NCBI RefSeq assembly: GCF_001625595.1
Contig: NZ_AUXT01000151.1
Span: forward strand, 1-43,251
Length of the DNA stretch: 43,251 nucleotides
Direction: 5' to 3'
From: Pseudoalteromonas luteoviolacea NCIMB 1942
GTDB lineage: Bacteria; Pseudomonadota; Gammaproteobacteria; Enterobacterales; Alteromonadaceae
Part shown: positions 8,586 through 19,866 of the stretch, one piece after another
How positions within the stretch are numbered: position 1 is the stretch's first letter
Layout: each line of letters begins with the position of its first letter
Notes under the pieces: model-generated
Databases searched by the model: none
What the model was told of the DNA's origin: nothing
Seen by the model: the letters and a program-made list of their open reading frames with translations, nothing else
Program-made: the position numbers and the translations under genes

Positions 8586-11500
8586 TTAGTTTACCAGAAT
8601 CTCATTTAGAGTGATATTTAGCTTTTCAAAATACGCTTCACATAATTCGTTTACCTGCGTTTCTGTAAAGTATGTATTGTCGTAGTTGATGATTAGCATG
8701 AGCTCACCAATTGCTCGGCTAAATGATAAATGGAAGTTTAGGGGGTAAGCCAATTTATCCCATGCTCCTAGCTCACCAAACTCAAATGCAATTTCATCGT
8801 CATCAATTTCATTGTGGAAATTCACAAAGTTGAAACTAGCAAACAAACTATCTTTTTCTGAGCCAGGCAAAATATTTTTAAGCGAATAATTTGTATATGG
8901 TTCCATACTTACTAACCGTTGATGCACCTCTAATGCGTGCTCGTCAAATGTTTTGTTAGAGCTAGATACAGACAAAGGAAGTAAGTTCCAATACATACCA
9001 AGCGCTCCCATAGGATCGGATAGTTGAGCTGTTCGGCCATTTGATACAACACCTACGGTCACATCCGACTTGGCAACTTTAGATTCAATCAGCTGAATGA
9101 ATTGGCTAAGTAACAATGCCTTGATAGTAACCCCAGTTTGACTGCGACATTGCTCTAGCCTGTTTGTCCAATCATTTAGCACAGATTTAATCACATGAGT
9201 GTGGTTTGTCGCATATTCTCCTTTCTTCTCTAATGTATCCACACCTGTTTTTGGAAATGATAATCCTTCCCAGTAATGCTTGGCTTTTTCGTTAAATTGC
9301 ATATCGTGTTCAATGGCAACATGTTCCTTGAACACATTCATTGCAGGTGTATATTGCGGGTTTTCTCCTTGTTTAACCCTTTCATAAAGGTCAAACAGCC
9401 ATCTTAAAAAGTTCTGGTTTCCCCATCCATCATCCACCATATGATTTATCGACATCACTAATGTAAAGGAACGTTCAGCAGTATCCAACCAATGAAACCT
9501 CAGTGGCCCTTCAACTCCATCCTCGGACGGAAGCGCTCGCCTGCGGTCCGCGACGACCAACTCATGTATATATACGCGCAATTGCTCTATCGAAAGGTGG
9601 CGCACAGCGTGTGTTTGAAACGACACCTGATCATCTCTTTTGACTCCCTGTACAATATTTCCTTTTGTATCTGTGAAGAATCGAGTTCTAAGCACTGGAT
9701 GAGAGTCGATTAAAATTTGAATAGCCGCTTTCATTGCCTGTTGATTGGGAGCGTCCTCTATCACACCAAACCATTGCTGTGCATGGTATATTCCTAAACC
9801 ATGCTTCTTGTTGCCTACATAATTTTCATACATTGACTGCTGCATGCTTGTTAGTGGATAGAATTCACTAAACGACTCTGTATCTACCCCCTCTACTACC
9901 ACGCTAGGTAAAGGTATTAGCTCTCTTTGAGTACGATTTTTTCTATCTTCGGACATTAGTTCAACCGCCAACTCACCGACAGTCTGGTACTCAAAAATGT
10001 CCATGATTGTAAGTTCGATGTTTCTTTCTCTTGCAGCATATACAATATTAACTACTAACATAGAATCTCCACCTAAGGAGAAAAAGTTATCATCTGTACT
10101 AACTTCCATACCCAACACTTCTTCAAATATCCCAACTAACTGCGATTCCATCTCGTTCGAAGGCTTTATCACTGAAGAGCGTATTTGGCGTGTCCTGATC
10201 TGTGGTATCTGAAGTTTGCTTCTATCTAACTTGCCATGCGCAGTTACCGGTATTTCATCTACCAACACCATATCTGATGGCACCATAAAAGAAGGTAAAT
10301 GCTGTTCCAAATAATCTCTAACTAACTCTGAATCAAATTGTTGGGTATCTTTACACACCAGCCAAGCCAATAGCCGCTCATGTGAGTTTTCACTGCCCAC
10401 TACCTTAGCCACTGCTAGCTCTACTTGAGGGTGACTTTGTAAACACGCCTCAATTTCTTCTAGTTCGATTCGGTAACCCCTTAATTTCACTTGTTGGTCA
10501 CTACGATTTATATACTCCATGTCGTGACCATCAATGTATCGAACCACATCTCCCGTTTTATACATCCGCGAACCTAGCTCTGAGTATGGGTTGGCTATAA
10601 ATCGTTCCGCTGTTAGCTCACACTTATTAAGGTAACCTCTGGCGAGTCCAGCACCGGCAATGTAAAGCTCACCGGCGAATCCTCTTGGTACAGGATTTAA
10701 ATCCGGGTCTAGAATATATTTTTGCAGATCCCTTAACTGATACCCAATTGGGCTTTGCAATGGACCTTGAACATCTTGGATAGTAATTGGTCTATAGGTA
10801 ACATGGACTGTCGTTTCCGTAATGCCATACATGTTAATTAATTGAGGCTGCTCATTGGTAAACTCTTTAAACCAGCCTTGCAGCGACCCCAACTCCAGAG
10901 CTTCACCACCAAAAATGATGTACTTAACAGTATCAATTGATGTTTTCTCTGATAGTTTAAGCACTTCTCGAGCAAACATTTTGAATACTGTGGGAGTTAG
11001 GTTAAGCACCGTAACACCCGTTTTAGCAATTAATTCTATTATCTGCTCTGGCGAACGAGCGACTAGCTTAGGAACAATGACAAGCTTTCCTCCGTGTAAT
11101 AGCGCGCCAAAGATTTCCCACACAGAAAAATCAAAAGCATAGGAGTGAAATAACGTCCACACGTCTTCATTTCCAATTTGTAGCTCTTGCTTGGCAGAAG
11201 TAAATAGTCGAGTCATATTGTTATGCGTAGTAATACAACCTTTAGGCTTACCTGTAGATCCTGACGTATAAATACAATAAGCCATACTTTGCGGATTGAT
11301 CTTAACGTCAGGGTTAGACCTTTCACTGACACCGCTAGACACTAGTAAAGTTTCAACGTTAATTAGTTGGATATTTGGGTCTAATGCTTCAATCAAGGCT
11401 TCTTGCTCTGAGTCCACTAATAAGATGTTTGACTTAGCATCATCTAAAATATATGAAACCCTATCCATTGGATATTCAGGGTCTATAGGAAGATATCCTC

Positions 11501-14500
11501 CCCCAGACTTTAACACCCCCAATATCGCTGCAATTAAATGAGTAGAACGATTCGCAAATATCCCAACTAGTTGGTCAGACGACACCCCCATCGCCAATAG
11601 CTTATGTGCAATAATATTGGCGTTACCATTGAGCTTTTCATAGCTCATTTTCTCCCCATCACACTCCAAAGCGACCTTTAAAGGGGCAGCCTTTGCGCTC
11701 TGCTCAAACAACTCACCTATCGTCATACCGGAGCACTCTGCGCTTGTATGACTATTCCAGGTTTCTACTTCATTCCTAGCTTCCGACGTGGTTAGGAGTG
11801 GAATACTCGACACATACTGGGCTTGGCACTGGGAAATACTTTCTAATATCGTTTGAAACACTTGCACCGCATACTCAACTGTCTCATGGGTGAAAAGGTC
11901 ATCGCTGAACTCAATCCCGCCACTTAAGCAATCATCTTCATCTGATATGAACAGTGAGATATCAAATTTAGAAGTGCGATTCGTTGCTATTACATGTGAA
12001 ATTTCAAGTTCATCAAACTCTTCACTTGCTGCATCATCACCATGAAGATATGTAAAGTTTGCCTGATATATTGGGTTTCGATTAATCTCTCGTTTTGGGC
12101 TTAACTCAGTAACAACCTGACTAAATGGGATGTCACTATTATCATATCCCTGCAGAACATGCTCTTTGATTTGTAGAATAAGCTGCTCAACTGTTAAGTC
12201 ATTATGGAACGTTGTATTTATTGCTAGTGTATTAACAAAAAAGCCCATCATAGCTTGCGTTTCAACGGAGTTACGACCCGCGATTGGAAAACCCACTCTA
12301 ACTTCATTTTGACCAGACCAACGATTTAGTAAAATGTTAAATGAGCTCAATAACAACATGAAAATGGATGTATCTGTTTCTTGCGAGATAGTCCTCAATT
12401 GATGTGTTACATGTTGAGGCAAGGTAAATTGAACCAACCCACCTTTATAGCTTGGTATTTTAGGACGACATTTATCGGCTGGTAATTTAAGCGGCTGATT
12501 CACATCGCCTAAATGCCGTTTCCAATACGACAGTTGTTGCTGAAGCTTTTGCTCATCAAGAGTTTTCCTTTGGTGAAGTGCATAGTCTCCATAATGAAGT
12601 TCAACAGGCTTCAACGACGACGGTTTTCCTTTCGAAAAGTCATTGTAAAGTGTGACCAACTCACCTTCCAGCAAATCGGTGGTGCCAGCATCTGTTATTA
12701 TATGGTGCATAACGATAACCAACATGTGCTCTTCTGCACTTATACGAAGTAGCTCAAAACGAACAGCAAACTCATTCTCTAAATCGAATTGATATGCCAT
12801 TTTAAGCTTGATCCATTCCTGCAGAGCAGCTTCGAGCCCTTGTCCTTCACTTATAAAATCATGCATATCCGTTAGATGAAGAGTTGCGTCTCCAATAGGT
12901 TCTACAACTTGCCAAACCTCACCATCTTGTTGCATAAAGCGAGTTCTAAAGATCTCATGTCGCTTACCAATCTCTTCAATTGAAGACTCAAGTGTCGATA
13001 CCTCTAAGTGACCTTTAAGGCGTAAAGAAAGAGGTACATTATATGCTTCACCAGCGAGCCCAACTTTATCTAAGAACCACAATCCTTTTTGACCAAGGGT
13101 CAAAGGGAAGCGTGGCTTCTGCTCGGTCCGTTTAGCCACTCGAATAAAATTCCCTGACGAATCTTTAAACTCAGAAACAGCGTTATCTATTTTTTCTAGG
13201 GTGATTTTTTCTAAGGCTAACTGAGAATCTGTAAACAGTTGCTCAAAAACAATTTGCGCTTGCAACTCAATGGAAACCGCTTCATAGAAAGCTTGAAAGC
13301 TCAGTGAAATACCAAAGCGCTGCTCTATCAAACTTAACAATTGCATGGCACGCAGTGAGTGCCCACCCAACACAAAAAAGCTTCTTTCTACACAAACCTC
13401 TTCCAAACTCAGAACTTCTCGCCAAAGTTTTGCCAGCTCTAATTCGATCACCGTTCTAGGAGTAATGAATTCAGCTTCGTTAATAGATGGCTTCATCTTT
13501 GCCAGCGCTTTCCTATCCAACTTACCATTATTATCTAACGGCAAATGGGCATGAGTCACAATTTCTACGGGGATCATATAATCAGGTAGTTGTTCTCTGA
13601 GCAAACTAAAGCAGCTGTTTGCTAGCGCTTTAGCATCAACCTCTGCAACTTCATTTGATGGCACAATATGTGCCATTATTTGTGTCTCACCTGAACTATC
13701 TTCAAGGCCAAGCGCTGTGCTTTGCAACACGCTAGGATGTGAGTCTAAAACTTTTTCTATTTCTCCTAACTCTACTCGATAACCACGGACAGAAACCTGA
13801 TTGTCAATACGACCTAAAAACTCAATTTCCGAGTTAACTGTAATTTTAGCTAAATCTCCGCTCTTGTACATTCGAGAACCAGCGTCACCGAAAGGGTTTG
13901 GTACGAAAACAGAAGCTGTCAAACTTGGTTGATCACAATACCCTCTAGCGAGCCCAAGGCCAGCTATATGAATTTCACCAGAGACCCCTATCGGCACCTG
14001 ATTACCTTCACTATCTAGAACATATATCTCGGTATTATCGATCGGAGCACCAATATTGGTCCCCTGAAGGTCATGCGTACTTCGAATAGAGGGTTCATGG
14101 GATGTTGCAAAGATGGTCGCTTCTGTTGGCCCATACAAATCGAAAACCTGCACATGCTGATTCTCGTGTTGATGCCAATGCAACTTATCCCCTGCAGAGA
14201 ATAAATATTTTAACGAACTCGGTAGTGTTTGTTTCAAAAGTAGCTCTGCAACAGATGGGGGTTGGAATGAATGTGAAATATTTCCCAACCGCATATTTTC
14301 TACCAATGCCGAAATTGATTGGGTATGCTCTGAATAAATGTAAACTCTGGCCCCAATAACCAAATAGCTCCAAAGCTCCCATATACTCACATCAAAAGAT
14401 ATTTTTGCAGCTAACATTGCTCTTGCGGAATCATCAACTTTGAATTTTGTCTGATACCACATTAATACGTTGTGTAGGCTTTGATGTGAGATGTCGATCG

Positions 14501-16391
14501 CTTTTGGCACGCCCGTCGACCCCGAGGTAAAGATACTATACACTGTGTTTAATGGATCGATTTCTACCATAAAGTCATCTTCAGAGCTCTGGTAGCTATC
14601 TAACCAAGACTGAGTTAAACAAAGTGTATTTATACTTGTGCCTTCAACTTTTTCCTGTAACGTTGGGCTGCAAATTATATGCGTTGCTGACACCTGCTCA
14701 ATCATCATTCTGATACGCTCAGTGGGCGCTTGAGGGTCTAGTGGTACAAAAGATGCCCCGACTTTCATTGTGGCTAGCATCGCAATAACAATATCTATCG
14801 ACCTGTCCATTAAAACGACAGCTTTTGTTTCTGGTCCCAAGTTTTGGCTTTTGAGATAATGAGCTAGTTTATTCGCTTTTCGGTTGATTTCACCGTAGGT
14901 ATAAGTGGTGTCTTGATCGCAAACAGCCACACTCATAGGGTTTTTCAAAGCCTGTTTCTCAAATATCCGATGAGTAAATACCTCTTTGCCTCGTGGCGCT
15001 TTAGTTGTATTTAGTCGTTCGATAATCTGCTGCTCGTCGTCACTTATAAAATCTAAGTCACTGAGTATTGTTTTTGAATTACTCAATAGCTGCTTAATTA
15101 ATGACTCAAAATGACAGGCGAATCGCTCAATCGTTTCGCGGCGAAATAGCTTATTCATGTATTCGAAACCCAGTTCAATACTCCCATCTATCTTTTCTGT
15201 CACATAAAAGCTAATTTCAAATTTCGATCCTTCCAGGCTGCTAGGCAAGGTTTCCACAGCCACATCAGGCATCGACATAACATCATTAGACTCAACCGCA
15301 TGGGCCATAGCGGCTTGGAAAAGAGGGTTTCGTGAACTATCAAAGGACTGGCCTGATAATTCAATTAGCTGTTCATACGGGACCAATTGATGCTGATCTG
15401 CATCCAAAACAAGATCACGAGACTGTTGAACGACCTCCTCCAAGGTCATTGATGGTGATAACCGTATTCTAAGTACGAGGGTATTCAAAAACATCCCCAC
15501 TAAATTCTCAAGCTCTGGTTGTTGGCGGCTTGCAATGGGGTATCCAATACAAATGTCATTTTGAGCACAAAAACGAGACAAGCATACACCATACAAACCA
15601 GCCATCAACATGAACATACTTACTTGCTGTGACTTATTCCAATCGTTTAACTGTTGAACCATTGAGCTATCTAGCGAGATGTCAACAATATCTCCTTCAC
15701 TTGAGGGATCCGCTTTAGGCGCAAAATCAACTGGTAAGTTAAGTGATGTAGGCACATCCTTCAGGTTGGACTGCCAATATCGTGTTTGCTGCATGAATTG
15801 CTCAGTCTCCATCATATCGTTGTGCCAAACTGAGTAGTCTGCATACTGAACTTCAAGGGGAGCTAGAGTTGGCGCTTTTGAAGCATGATAAGCAGTATAT
15901 AATTCCACTAGCTCATTTGATAACACTCCCAAAGACCATAAGTCACCTACAATATGATGCATATTGATGAGCAAAAGGTATTCATCTTCGATCACTCGTA
16001 TTAGGTGCACTCTAAACAAGGGTCCATTTGCTAGGTCAAAGGGTAATTGACCTAACGCATGAAGACGCTTTATTGCATCTTCATGCGATGAGAGTTCAAC
16101 TTCAGTGAACGATACCCTCTGTTTTTCATCAATTACCTGTAAAACTTCACCTTCTTCAAAGGTAAACCTTGTTCGCAACGCTTCGTGACGGTCAATCAAA
16201 GCGTCGAAACTCTTTTTCAGTAGCGGAATATCCAACGCGCCTGTGAGTTTTAGGCATGTTGGTAAATTGTAGGTCCCTTCATCAGGGCTCTTTTGATGAG
16301 TCAACCACATACTCTTTTGAGCAAATGAAGCGGGAACAGAGAACTTAAACTCGTTGTCAGCATCTATGATGCAAGGTTCATTTTCAATCAT
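8586..16391 (-). CDS. NRPS-5: C-A-T-C-A(Thr)-T-C peptide synthetase
   Basis: Cytosolic two-module synthetase of 2601 aa with an extra C-terminal condensation domain. Approximate domains: C1 15-450 (MHHIVGDLWS near 145), A1 465-960, T1 with FFVLGGHSL (Ser near 1010), C2 1090-1520 (MHHIITDAGTT near 1230), A2 1550-2040, T2 with FFSLGGDSM (Ser near 2107), C3 2170-2600 (INHMVDDGWG near 2317). Specificity residues aligned by eye to GrsA: A1 reads D-V-W-F-F-A-L-I-F (no match I know); A2 reads D-F-W-N-I-G-M-V-H, the standard threonine code. C3 has no A-T partner in this protein, and its first His is Asn although the catalytic second His is kept. It could pair with the A-T start of NRPS-1 or act as a terminal condensing/release domain. 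SD AAGGA precedes the start; NRPS-4 ends 20 bp upstream. No E or TE domain. Confidence 0.92.
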   Translation of the reverse strand: MIENEPCIIDADNEFKFSVPASFAQKSMWLTHQKSPDEGTYNLPTCLKLTGALDIPLLKKSFDALIDRHEALRTRFTFEEGEVLQVIDEKQRVSFTEVELSSHEDAIKRLHALGQLPFDLANGPLFRVHLIRVIEDEYLLLINMHHIVGDLWSLGVLSNELVELYTAYHASKAPTLAPLEVQYADYSVWHNDMMETEQFMQQTRYWQSNLKDVPTSLNLPVDFAPKADPSSEGDIVDISLDSSMVQQLNDWNKSQQVSMFMLMAGLYGVCLSRFCAQNDICIGYPIASRQQPELENLVGMFLNTLVLRIRLSPSMTLEEVVQQSRDLVLDADQHQLVPYEQLIELSGQSFDSSRNPLFQAAMAHAVESNDVMSMPDVAVETLPSSLEGSKFEISFYVTEKIDGSIELGFEYMNKLFRRETIERFACHFESLIKQLLSNSKTILSDLDFISDDEQQIIERLNTTKAPRGKEVFTHRIFEKQALKNPMSVAVCDQDTTYTYGEINRKANKLAHYLKSQNLGPETKAVVLMDRSIDIVIAMLATMKVGASFVPLDPQAPTERIRMMIEQVSATHIICSPTLQEKVEGTSINTLCLTQSWLDSYQSSEDDFMVEIDPLNTVYSIFTSGSTGVPKAIDISHQSLHNVLMWYQTKFKVDDSARAMLAAKISFDVSIWELWSYLVIGARVYIYSEHTQSISALVENMRLGNISHSFQPPSVAELLLKQTLPSSLKYLFSAGDKLHWHQHENQHVQVFDLYGPTEATIFATSHEPSIRSTHDLQGTNIGAPIDNTEIYVLDSEGNQVPIGVSGEIHIAGLGLARGYCDQPSLTASVFVPNPFGDAGSRMYKSGDLAKITVNSEIEFLGRIDNQVSVRGYRVELGEIEKVLDSHPSVLQSTALGLEDSSGETQIMAHIVPSNEVAEVDAKALANSCFSLLREQLPDYMIPVEIVTHAHLPLDNNGKLDRKALAKMKPSINEAEFITPRTVIELELAKLWREVLSLEEVCVERSFFVLGGHSLRAMQLLSLIEQRFGISLSFQAFYEAVSIELQAQIVFEQLFTDSQLALEKITLEKIDNAVSEFKDSSGNFIRVAKRTEQKPRFPLTLGQKGLWFLDKVGLAGEAYNVPLSLRLKGHLEVSTLESSIEEIGKRHEIFRTRFMQQDGEVWQVVEPIGDATLHLTDMHDFISEGQGLEAALQEWIKLKMAYQFDLENEFAVRFELLRISAEEHMLVIVMHHIITDAGTTDLLEGELVTLYNDFSKGKPSSLKPVELHYGDYALHQRKTLDEQKLQQQLSYWKRHLGDVNQPLKLPADKCRPKIPSYKGGLVQFTLPQHVTHQLRTISQETDTSIFMLLLSSFNILLNRWSGQNEVRVGFPIAGRNSVETQAMMGFFVNTLAINTTFHNDLTVEQLILQIKEHVLQGYDNSDIPFSQVVTELSPKREINRNPIYQANFTYLHGDDAASEEFDELEISHVIATNRTSKFDISLFISDEDDCLSGGIEFSDDLFTHETVEYAVQVFQTILESISQCQAQYVSSIPLLTTSEARNEVETWNSHTSAECSGMTIGELFEQSAKAAPLKVALECDGEKMSYEKLNGNANIIAHKLLAMGVSSDQLVGIFANRSTHLIAAILGVLKSGGGYLPIDPEYPMDRVSYILDDAKSNILLVDSEQEALIEALDPNIQLINVETLLVSSGVSERSNPDVKINPQSMAYCIYTSGSTGKPKGCITTHNNMTRLFTSAKQELQIGNEDVWTLFHSYAFDFSVWEIFGALLHGGKLVIVPKLVARSPEQIIELIAKTGVTVLNLTPTVFKMFAREVLKLSEKTSIDTVKYIIFGGEALELGSLQGWFKEFTNEQPQLINMYGITETTVHVTYRPITIQDVQGPLQSPIGYQLRDLQKYILDPDLNPVPRGFAGELYIAGAGLARGYLNKCELTAERFIANPYSELGSRMYKTGDVVRYIDGHDMEYINRSDQQVKLRGYRIELEEIEACLQSHPQVELAVAKVVGSENSHERLLAWLVCKDTQQFDSELVRDYLEQHLPSFMVPSDMVLVDEIPVTAHGKLDRSKLQIPQIRTRQIRSSVIKPSNEMESQLVGIFEEVLGMEVSTDDNFFSLGGDSMLVVNIVYAARERNIELTIMDIFEYQTVGELAVELMSEDRKNRTQRELIPLPSVVVEGVDTESFSEFYPLTSMQQSMYENYVGNKKHGLGIYHAQQWFGVIEDAPNQQAMKAAIQILIDSHPVLRTRFFTDTKGNIVQGVKRDDQVSFQTHAVRHLSIEQLRVYIHELVVADRRRALPSEDGVEGPLRFHWLDTAERSFTLVMSINHMVDDGWGNQNFLRWLFDLYERVKQGENPQYTPAMNVFKEHVAIEHDMQFNEKAKHYWEGLSFPKTGVDTLEKKGEYATNHTHVIKSVLNDWTNRLEQCRSQTGVTIKALLLSQFIQLIESKVAKSDVTVGVVSNGRTAQLSDPMGALGMYWNLLPLSVSSSNKTFDEHALEVHQRLVSMEPYTNYSLKNILPGSEKDSLFASFNFVNFHNEIDDDEIAFEFGELGAWDKLAYPLNFHLSFSRAIGELMLIINYDNTYFTETQVNELCEAYFEKLNITLNEILVN

Positions 16392-16411
16392 TATTAATCC
16401 TTATTATTCGG

Positions 16412-19400
16412 TTACTTAACATACCGCTGACTACGGTCTATTTTGCTAATCTTCATGGCTGGCTGAGTACTAACCAAACCAGCTGCAATGTTTTCTTCGA
16501 TCAACCCAGATAGCCCTTTGATGGTTGAAAAGTTAAATAAGTCCCTAATTGTTAAAGGCGTACTCTGCTCCTCCGTAAACAATAAAATCACACGTAGGGC
16601 GAGTAGAGAGTTCCCACCGAGCGCAAAGAAATCGTCTAAAATACCAATCCCCTCTACATTTAGAACGTCTTCCCAAATAGAGGCCAAGTAACACTCCATA
16701 TCGGTTGCAGGTGCGATAAACTCTTTTGCTCTTTGGCCAGCTAAGAAATCAGGTTTAGGTAAGGCTGCACGATTAACTTTTCCACTAAGTGTTAGTGGTA
16801 CCTCATTAATAAAGACGAATACATCAGGCAACATATAAATGGGTAAGTATTTGGTAACATGTCTCGTTAGCATGTCCTCGCTGAGGTCTTCGGCTGCCTC
16901 AGCATAGGTAATATACGCAACAATAATGCTTTGTTGAGCCGACAGTTCATCAACTTTTACAATGGCTTGCTTCACACTTGAATGATGCTCCAGACACTGC
17001 TCAACTTCACCTAGCTCAATACGATGGCCTCTGACTTTCACTTGATGGTCTGAACGACCTAGATATTCAAGTTCACCACTGGCCTTATAACGGCCGATAT
17101 CCCCAGTCGCATAAAGCCTAGCCCCTTGATTTGAAAGTGGGTTGGGTAAGAACTTTTCAGCTGTTAGAGCTGGTTTATGCGCATAACCTCGCCCTACACT
17201 CTCTCCACCAATATATATTTCACCGGATACGCCTATGGGAACCGTGGCAAAGTTATCATCCAATACATACACTTGAGTATTTAAAACGGGGTAGCCAATT
17301 GTTATGTTGCTATTTTCCTCCTTGTTAATCTCGCTATATGTTGCATATGTCGTACACTCTGAAGGACCATACAGGTTATACAACTTAATATCCGGTCGCT
17401 TTTTAAATAGTTTATCCACGACACTTAGAGATAATGCCTCTCCTGCTAGGTTGATAGTTTCAACAGAATTAGGAAGCACATCGGCATCCAGTAATGACAA
17501 TAGAATTGAGGGGACTGTATTTAGCAATTTTGGCGATGTTGCTAAAGGCTCCTCTGCAATCGCTAGCATATCTCTTGTAACAATGAGGCTGCCTCCACTA
17601 AGTAGAGGGAAAAACAGCTCATATATAGATAGATCGAAACATATCGATGTAGAAAACAAAACTTTATGGGCACGTTCATTGGTAAATTGGTTTTGCGCCC
17701 AAGTAATTAGATTCAATGCATTACACTGCTCTATGACAACACCTTTTGGCCGCCCTGTTGAACCAGACGTATACAACCAATATGCCGCAGCCTTAGGGTT
17801 TTGAGCTTTTAATTCAAAATGCACACTTTGGCATTCAATCTCAGCTTGCACCTGATCAATCACGATCAGGTCGATTTCACTAGAAGCATATAACCCTTGA
17901 TGCTCACTGTGTGTCACAACAAGATGTGATTTTGAATCTTCCAGCATGTAAGCTATTCGCTCTTCTGGGTAGACTGGGTCCATTGGTAAGTAAGCAGCCC
18001 CAGTTTTCAAAGTTGCCAAAATACTTACGATTAAATCGACATTACGATTTAAGCAAATGCCGACAACCACTTCGGGACCAGCACCTTTATTACATAAATA
18101 AGTAGCTAGCTGGTTTGCTCGATTATTAAGTTGTTCATATGTATAACTAACATCACCATCGTACAAAGCCGGTAGATTGGAGTTTTTGACCACCTGACTT
18201 TCAAACGCTTCCATTATTGTTAATGCTTGTGAAGGTACGTCAGATTTTGTTTGATATTGCTCTAGCCATTGTAAATATCGGTGTTGATCTTGAAGTGCAA
18301 GTGTCCCCAGTGGTTGATTGTAAGATTCCAATACAAGGCTGACTAATTGCTTCCAATATTGGCAAAAACGCACTATCGATTCAGCTTCAAAAAGGTCTAT
18401 ATTGTACTCAAACCCACCAGTGAAACCTTCTTCCGTTTCACAAACTATCAATGTGATTTCGTATTTAGATGTCGGATCTGGCAACTCATAATCTGTCACC
18501 GACAAATCCGACATAACGGGTAGGTTGACTTCAGCCGCACTCTGATAGCTGAACAAGACTTGAAACAGGGGGTGTCTAGTAGAGTCCCTGTGGGATTGCA
18601 ATTCTGCAACCAACATATGAAATGGAATATCGCTGTTTTCGAAAGCACCAAAAACTGTCTTTTTCAATTGTTCACAGAAATCTATGAACGTAATGTCTTT
18701 GGATACATCACTTCTTAGTACCAATAGATTTACAAAATAGCCCAGCATCTCGCCTACTTGGCTATGATTTCGACCTGAATGAACAGTACCAACAGTAATA
18801 TCCTGCTGGCCACTAATACGCGCAAGCAGTAATTGAAATGTACCCAGAAAAAACATAAATGGGGTGAGTTTAAAGCTTTGGCAAAAACGTGAGACAGCAT
18901 CTGAAGTTTGCAAATCTAATTCAAACTCATGAAATGCTCCGTCATAGGTCGGCACAAGAGGTGGTTTCCTATCATAAGGTAAGTTAATCACCTCCTCCTT
19001 TCCTGCCAAGGTTTCATGCCAGTAAGACATTTGATCTTTATTATTACAGCCATCTAGGAATGAGCGCTGCCACACTGCATAATCTGCAAACTGAGGTTGT
19101 GAGTCATCCTGAATATATGGCTTACCTGCTTTTATACATGTATACCTTGCTGCGAGTTCTTCTTTCATGATTTCAGAAGAGGTGCCATCCGTTATACAGT
19201 GGTGCATATTAAATAAAATGTAGTGCTCTAATTGAGATATTTTTAGAACATGAATACGCAACAAAGGTTCTTTATCCAACGTAAATGGAATAGTCACCCG
19301 TTGTGCAAACCACGTTTGTAGCTGGCAATCTAAATCACTTCCATCCAGGCGTTGCAGTTCAACATACTCAACCGCATTAACGACCTCTGAAGCTGGCAAC

Positions 19401-19825
19401 ACTTTCAACTTCAAGTTACCATTTATTTCTTCTTCAAAATGCATCCGCAATACTTCATGATTCGCTACCATGCCTTCAATTGCTTGTTTTAGTGCTTTAA
19501 AGTCTAAATATCCACCAACGCGTATTGAGAATGATGCGTTGTATGCCGTGCCAGTATCACCAATTTGTTCCAAAAGCCACAGTGCTTCTTGATTATGCGA
19601 TAGTGGTAAACTTTCGGGCCTTTGGGTGCGTTCTATTGTGCTGCTTTTGTCAATTAATGGTTTTTGAAGAAACTCTATGATGGCAGCTTTGTGCTGTTTT
19701 AATTGTTCAAGAATTTCATTGTCTGGGCGGCCTTTGCTGCATCTGTATCTTAAATTGTTTTCATGCAGCCAAAGCTGCAAGCCATTTTTATGAGCGTTAT
19801 CAAGTAATGCGCGTATTTCTTCCAT
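16412..19825 (-). CDS. NRPS-4: TubC docking domain-C-A(Ala-like)-T
   Basis: Single-module synthetase of 1137 aa. Residues 1-60 (IRALLDNAHKNGLQLWLHEN and following) form a TubC_N-type docking domain, which normally receives an upstream partner. Then C about 75-510 (MHHCITDGTSS near 208), A about 530-1030 and T with FFALGGNSL (Ser near 1072). Specificity residues read D-L-Y-N-N-A-L-T-Y, very close to D-L-F-N-N-A-L-T-Y, which I remember for the alanine module of microcystin synthetase, so Ala is the best guess. The ATG at 19825 is preferred to 19852 because GAGGA lies just upstream and the docking domain starts there. The docking domain shows that it takes a partner in trans: an acyl or amino-acyl starter, or the NRPS-3 product. 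Confidence 0.9.
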   Translation of the reverse strand: MEEIRALLDNAHKNGLQLWLHENNLRYRCSKGRPDNEILEQLKQHKAAIIEFLQKPLIDKSSTIERTQRPESLPLSHNQEALWLLEQIGDTGTAYNASFSIRVGGYLDFKALKQAIEGMVANHEVLRMHFEEEINGNLKLKVLPASEVVNAVEYVELQRLDGSDLDCQLQTWFAQRVTIPFTLDKEPLLRIHVLKISQLEHYILFNMHHCITDGTSSEIMKEELAARYTCIKAGKPYIQDDSQPQFADYAVWQRSFLDGCNNKDQMSYWHETLAGKEEVINLPYDRKPPLVPTYDGAFHEFELDLQTSDAVSRFCQSFKLTPFMFFLGTFQLLLARISGQQDITVGTVHSGRNHSQVGEMLGYFVNLLVLRSDVSKDITFIDFCEQLKKTVFGAFENSDIPFHMLVAELQSHRDSTRHPLFQVLFSYQSAAEVNLPVMSDLSVTDYELPDPTSKYEITLIVCETEEGFTGGFEYNIDLFEAESIVRFCQYWKQLVSLVLESYNQPLGTLALQDQHRYLQWLEQYQTKSDVPSQALTIMEAFESQVVKNSNLPALYDGDVSYTYEQLNNRANQLATYLCNKGAGPEVVVGICLNRNVDLIVSILATLKTGAAYLPMDPVYPEERIAYMLEDSKSHLVVTHSEHQGLYASSEIDLIVIDQVQAEIECQSVHFELKAQNPKAAAYWLYTSGSTGRPKGVVIEQCNALNLITWAQNQFTNERAHKVLFSTSICFDLSIYELFFPLLSGGSLIVTRDMLAIAEEPLATSPKLLNTVPSILLSLLDADVLPNSVETINLAGEALSLSVVDKLFKKRPDIKLYNLYGPSECTTYATYSEINKEENSNITIGYPVLNTQVYVLDDNFATVPIGVSGEIYIGGESVGRGYAHKPALTAEKFLPNPLSNQGARLYATGDIGRYKASGELEYLGRSDHQVKVRGHRIELGEVEQCLEHHSSVKQAIVKVDELSAQQSIIVAYITYAEAAEDLSEDMLTRHVTKYLPIYMLPDVFVFINEVPLTLSGKVNRAALPKPDFLAGQRAKEFIAPATDMECYLASIWEDVLNVEGIGILDDFFALGGNSLLALRVILLFTEEQSTPLTIRDLFNFSTIKGLSGLIEENIAAGLVSTQPAMKISKIDRSQRYVK

Positions 19826-19866
19826 TTTGTTTTCCTCGAAATTCAATAGCATGGTTTTTATCGTTG

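Noticed and set aside
17304..17804. Long plus-strand open frames inside the NRPS genes (for example 166 codons here)
   Set aside because: They are antisense to conserved A-domain motifs, have no plausible ribosome-binding site or family pattern, and reflect codon structure of the real genes.
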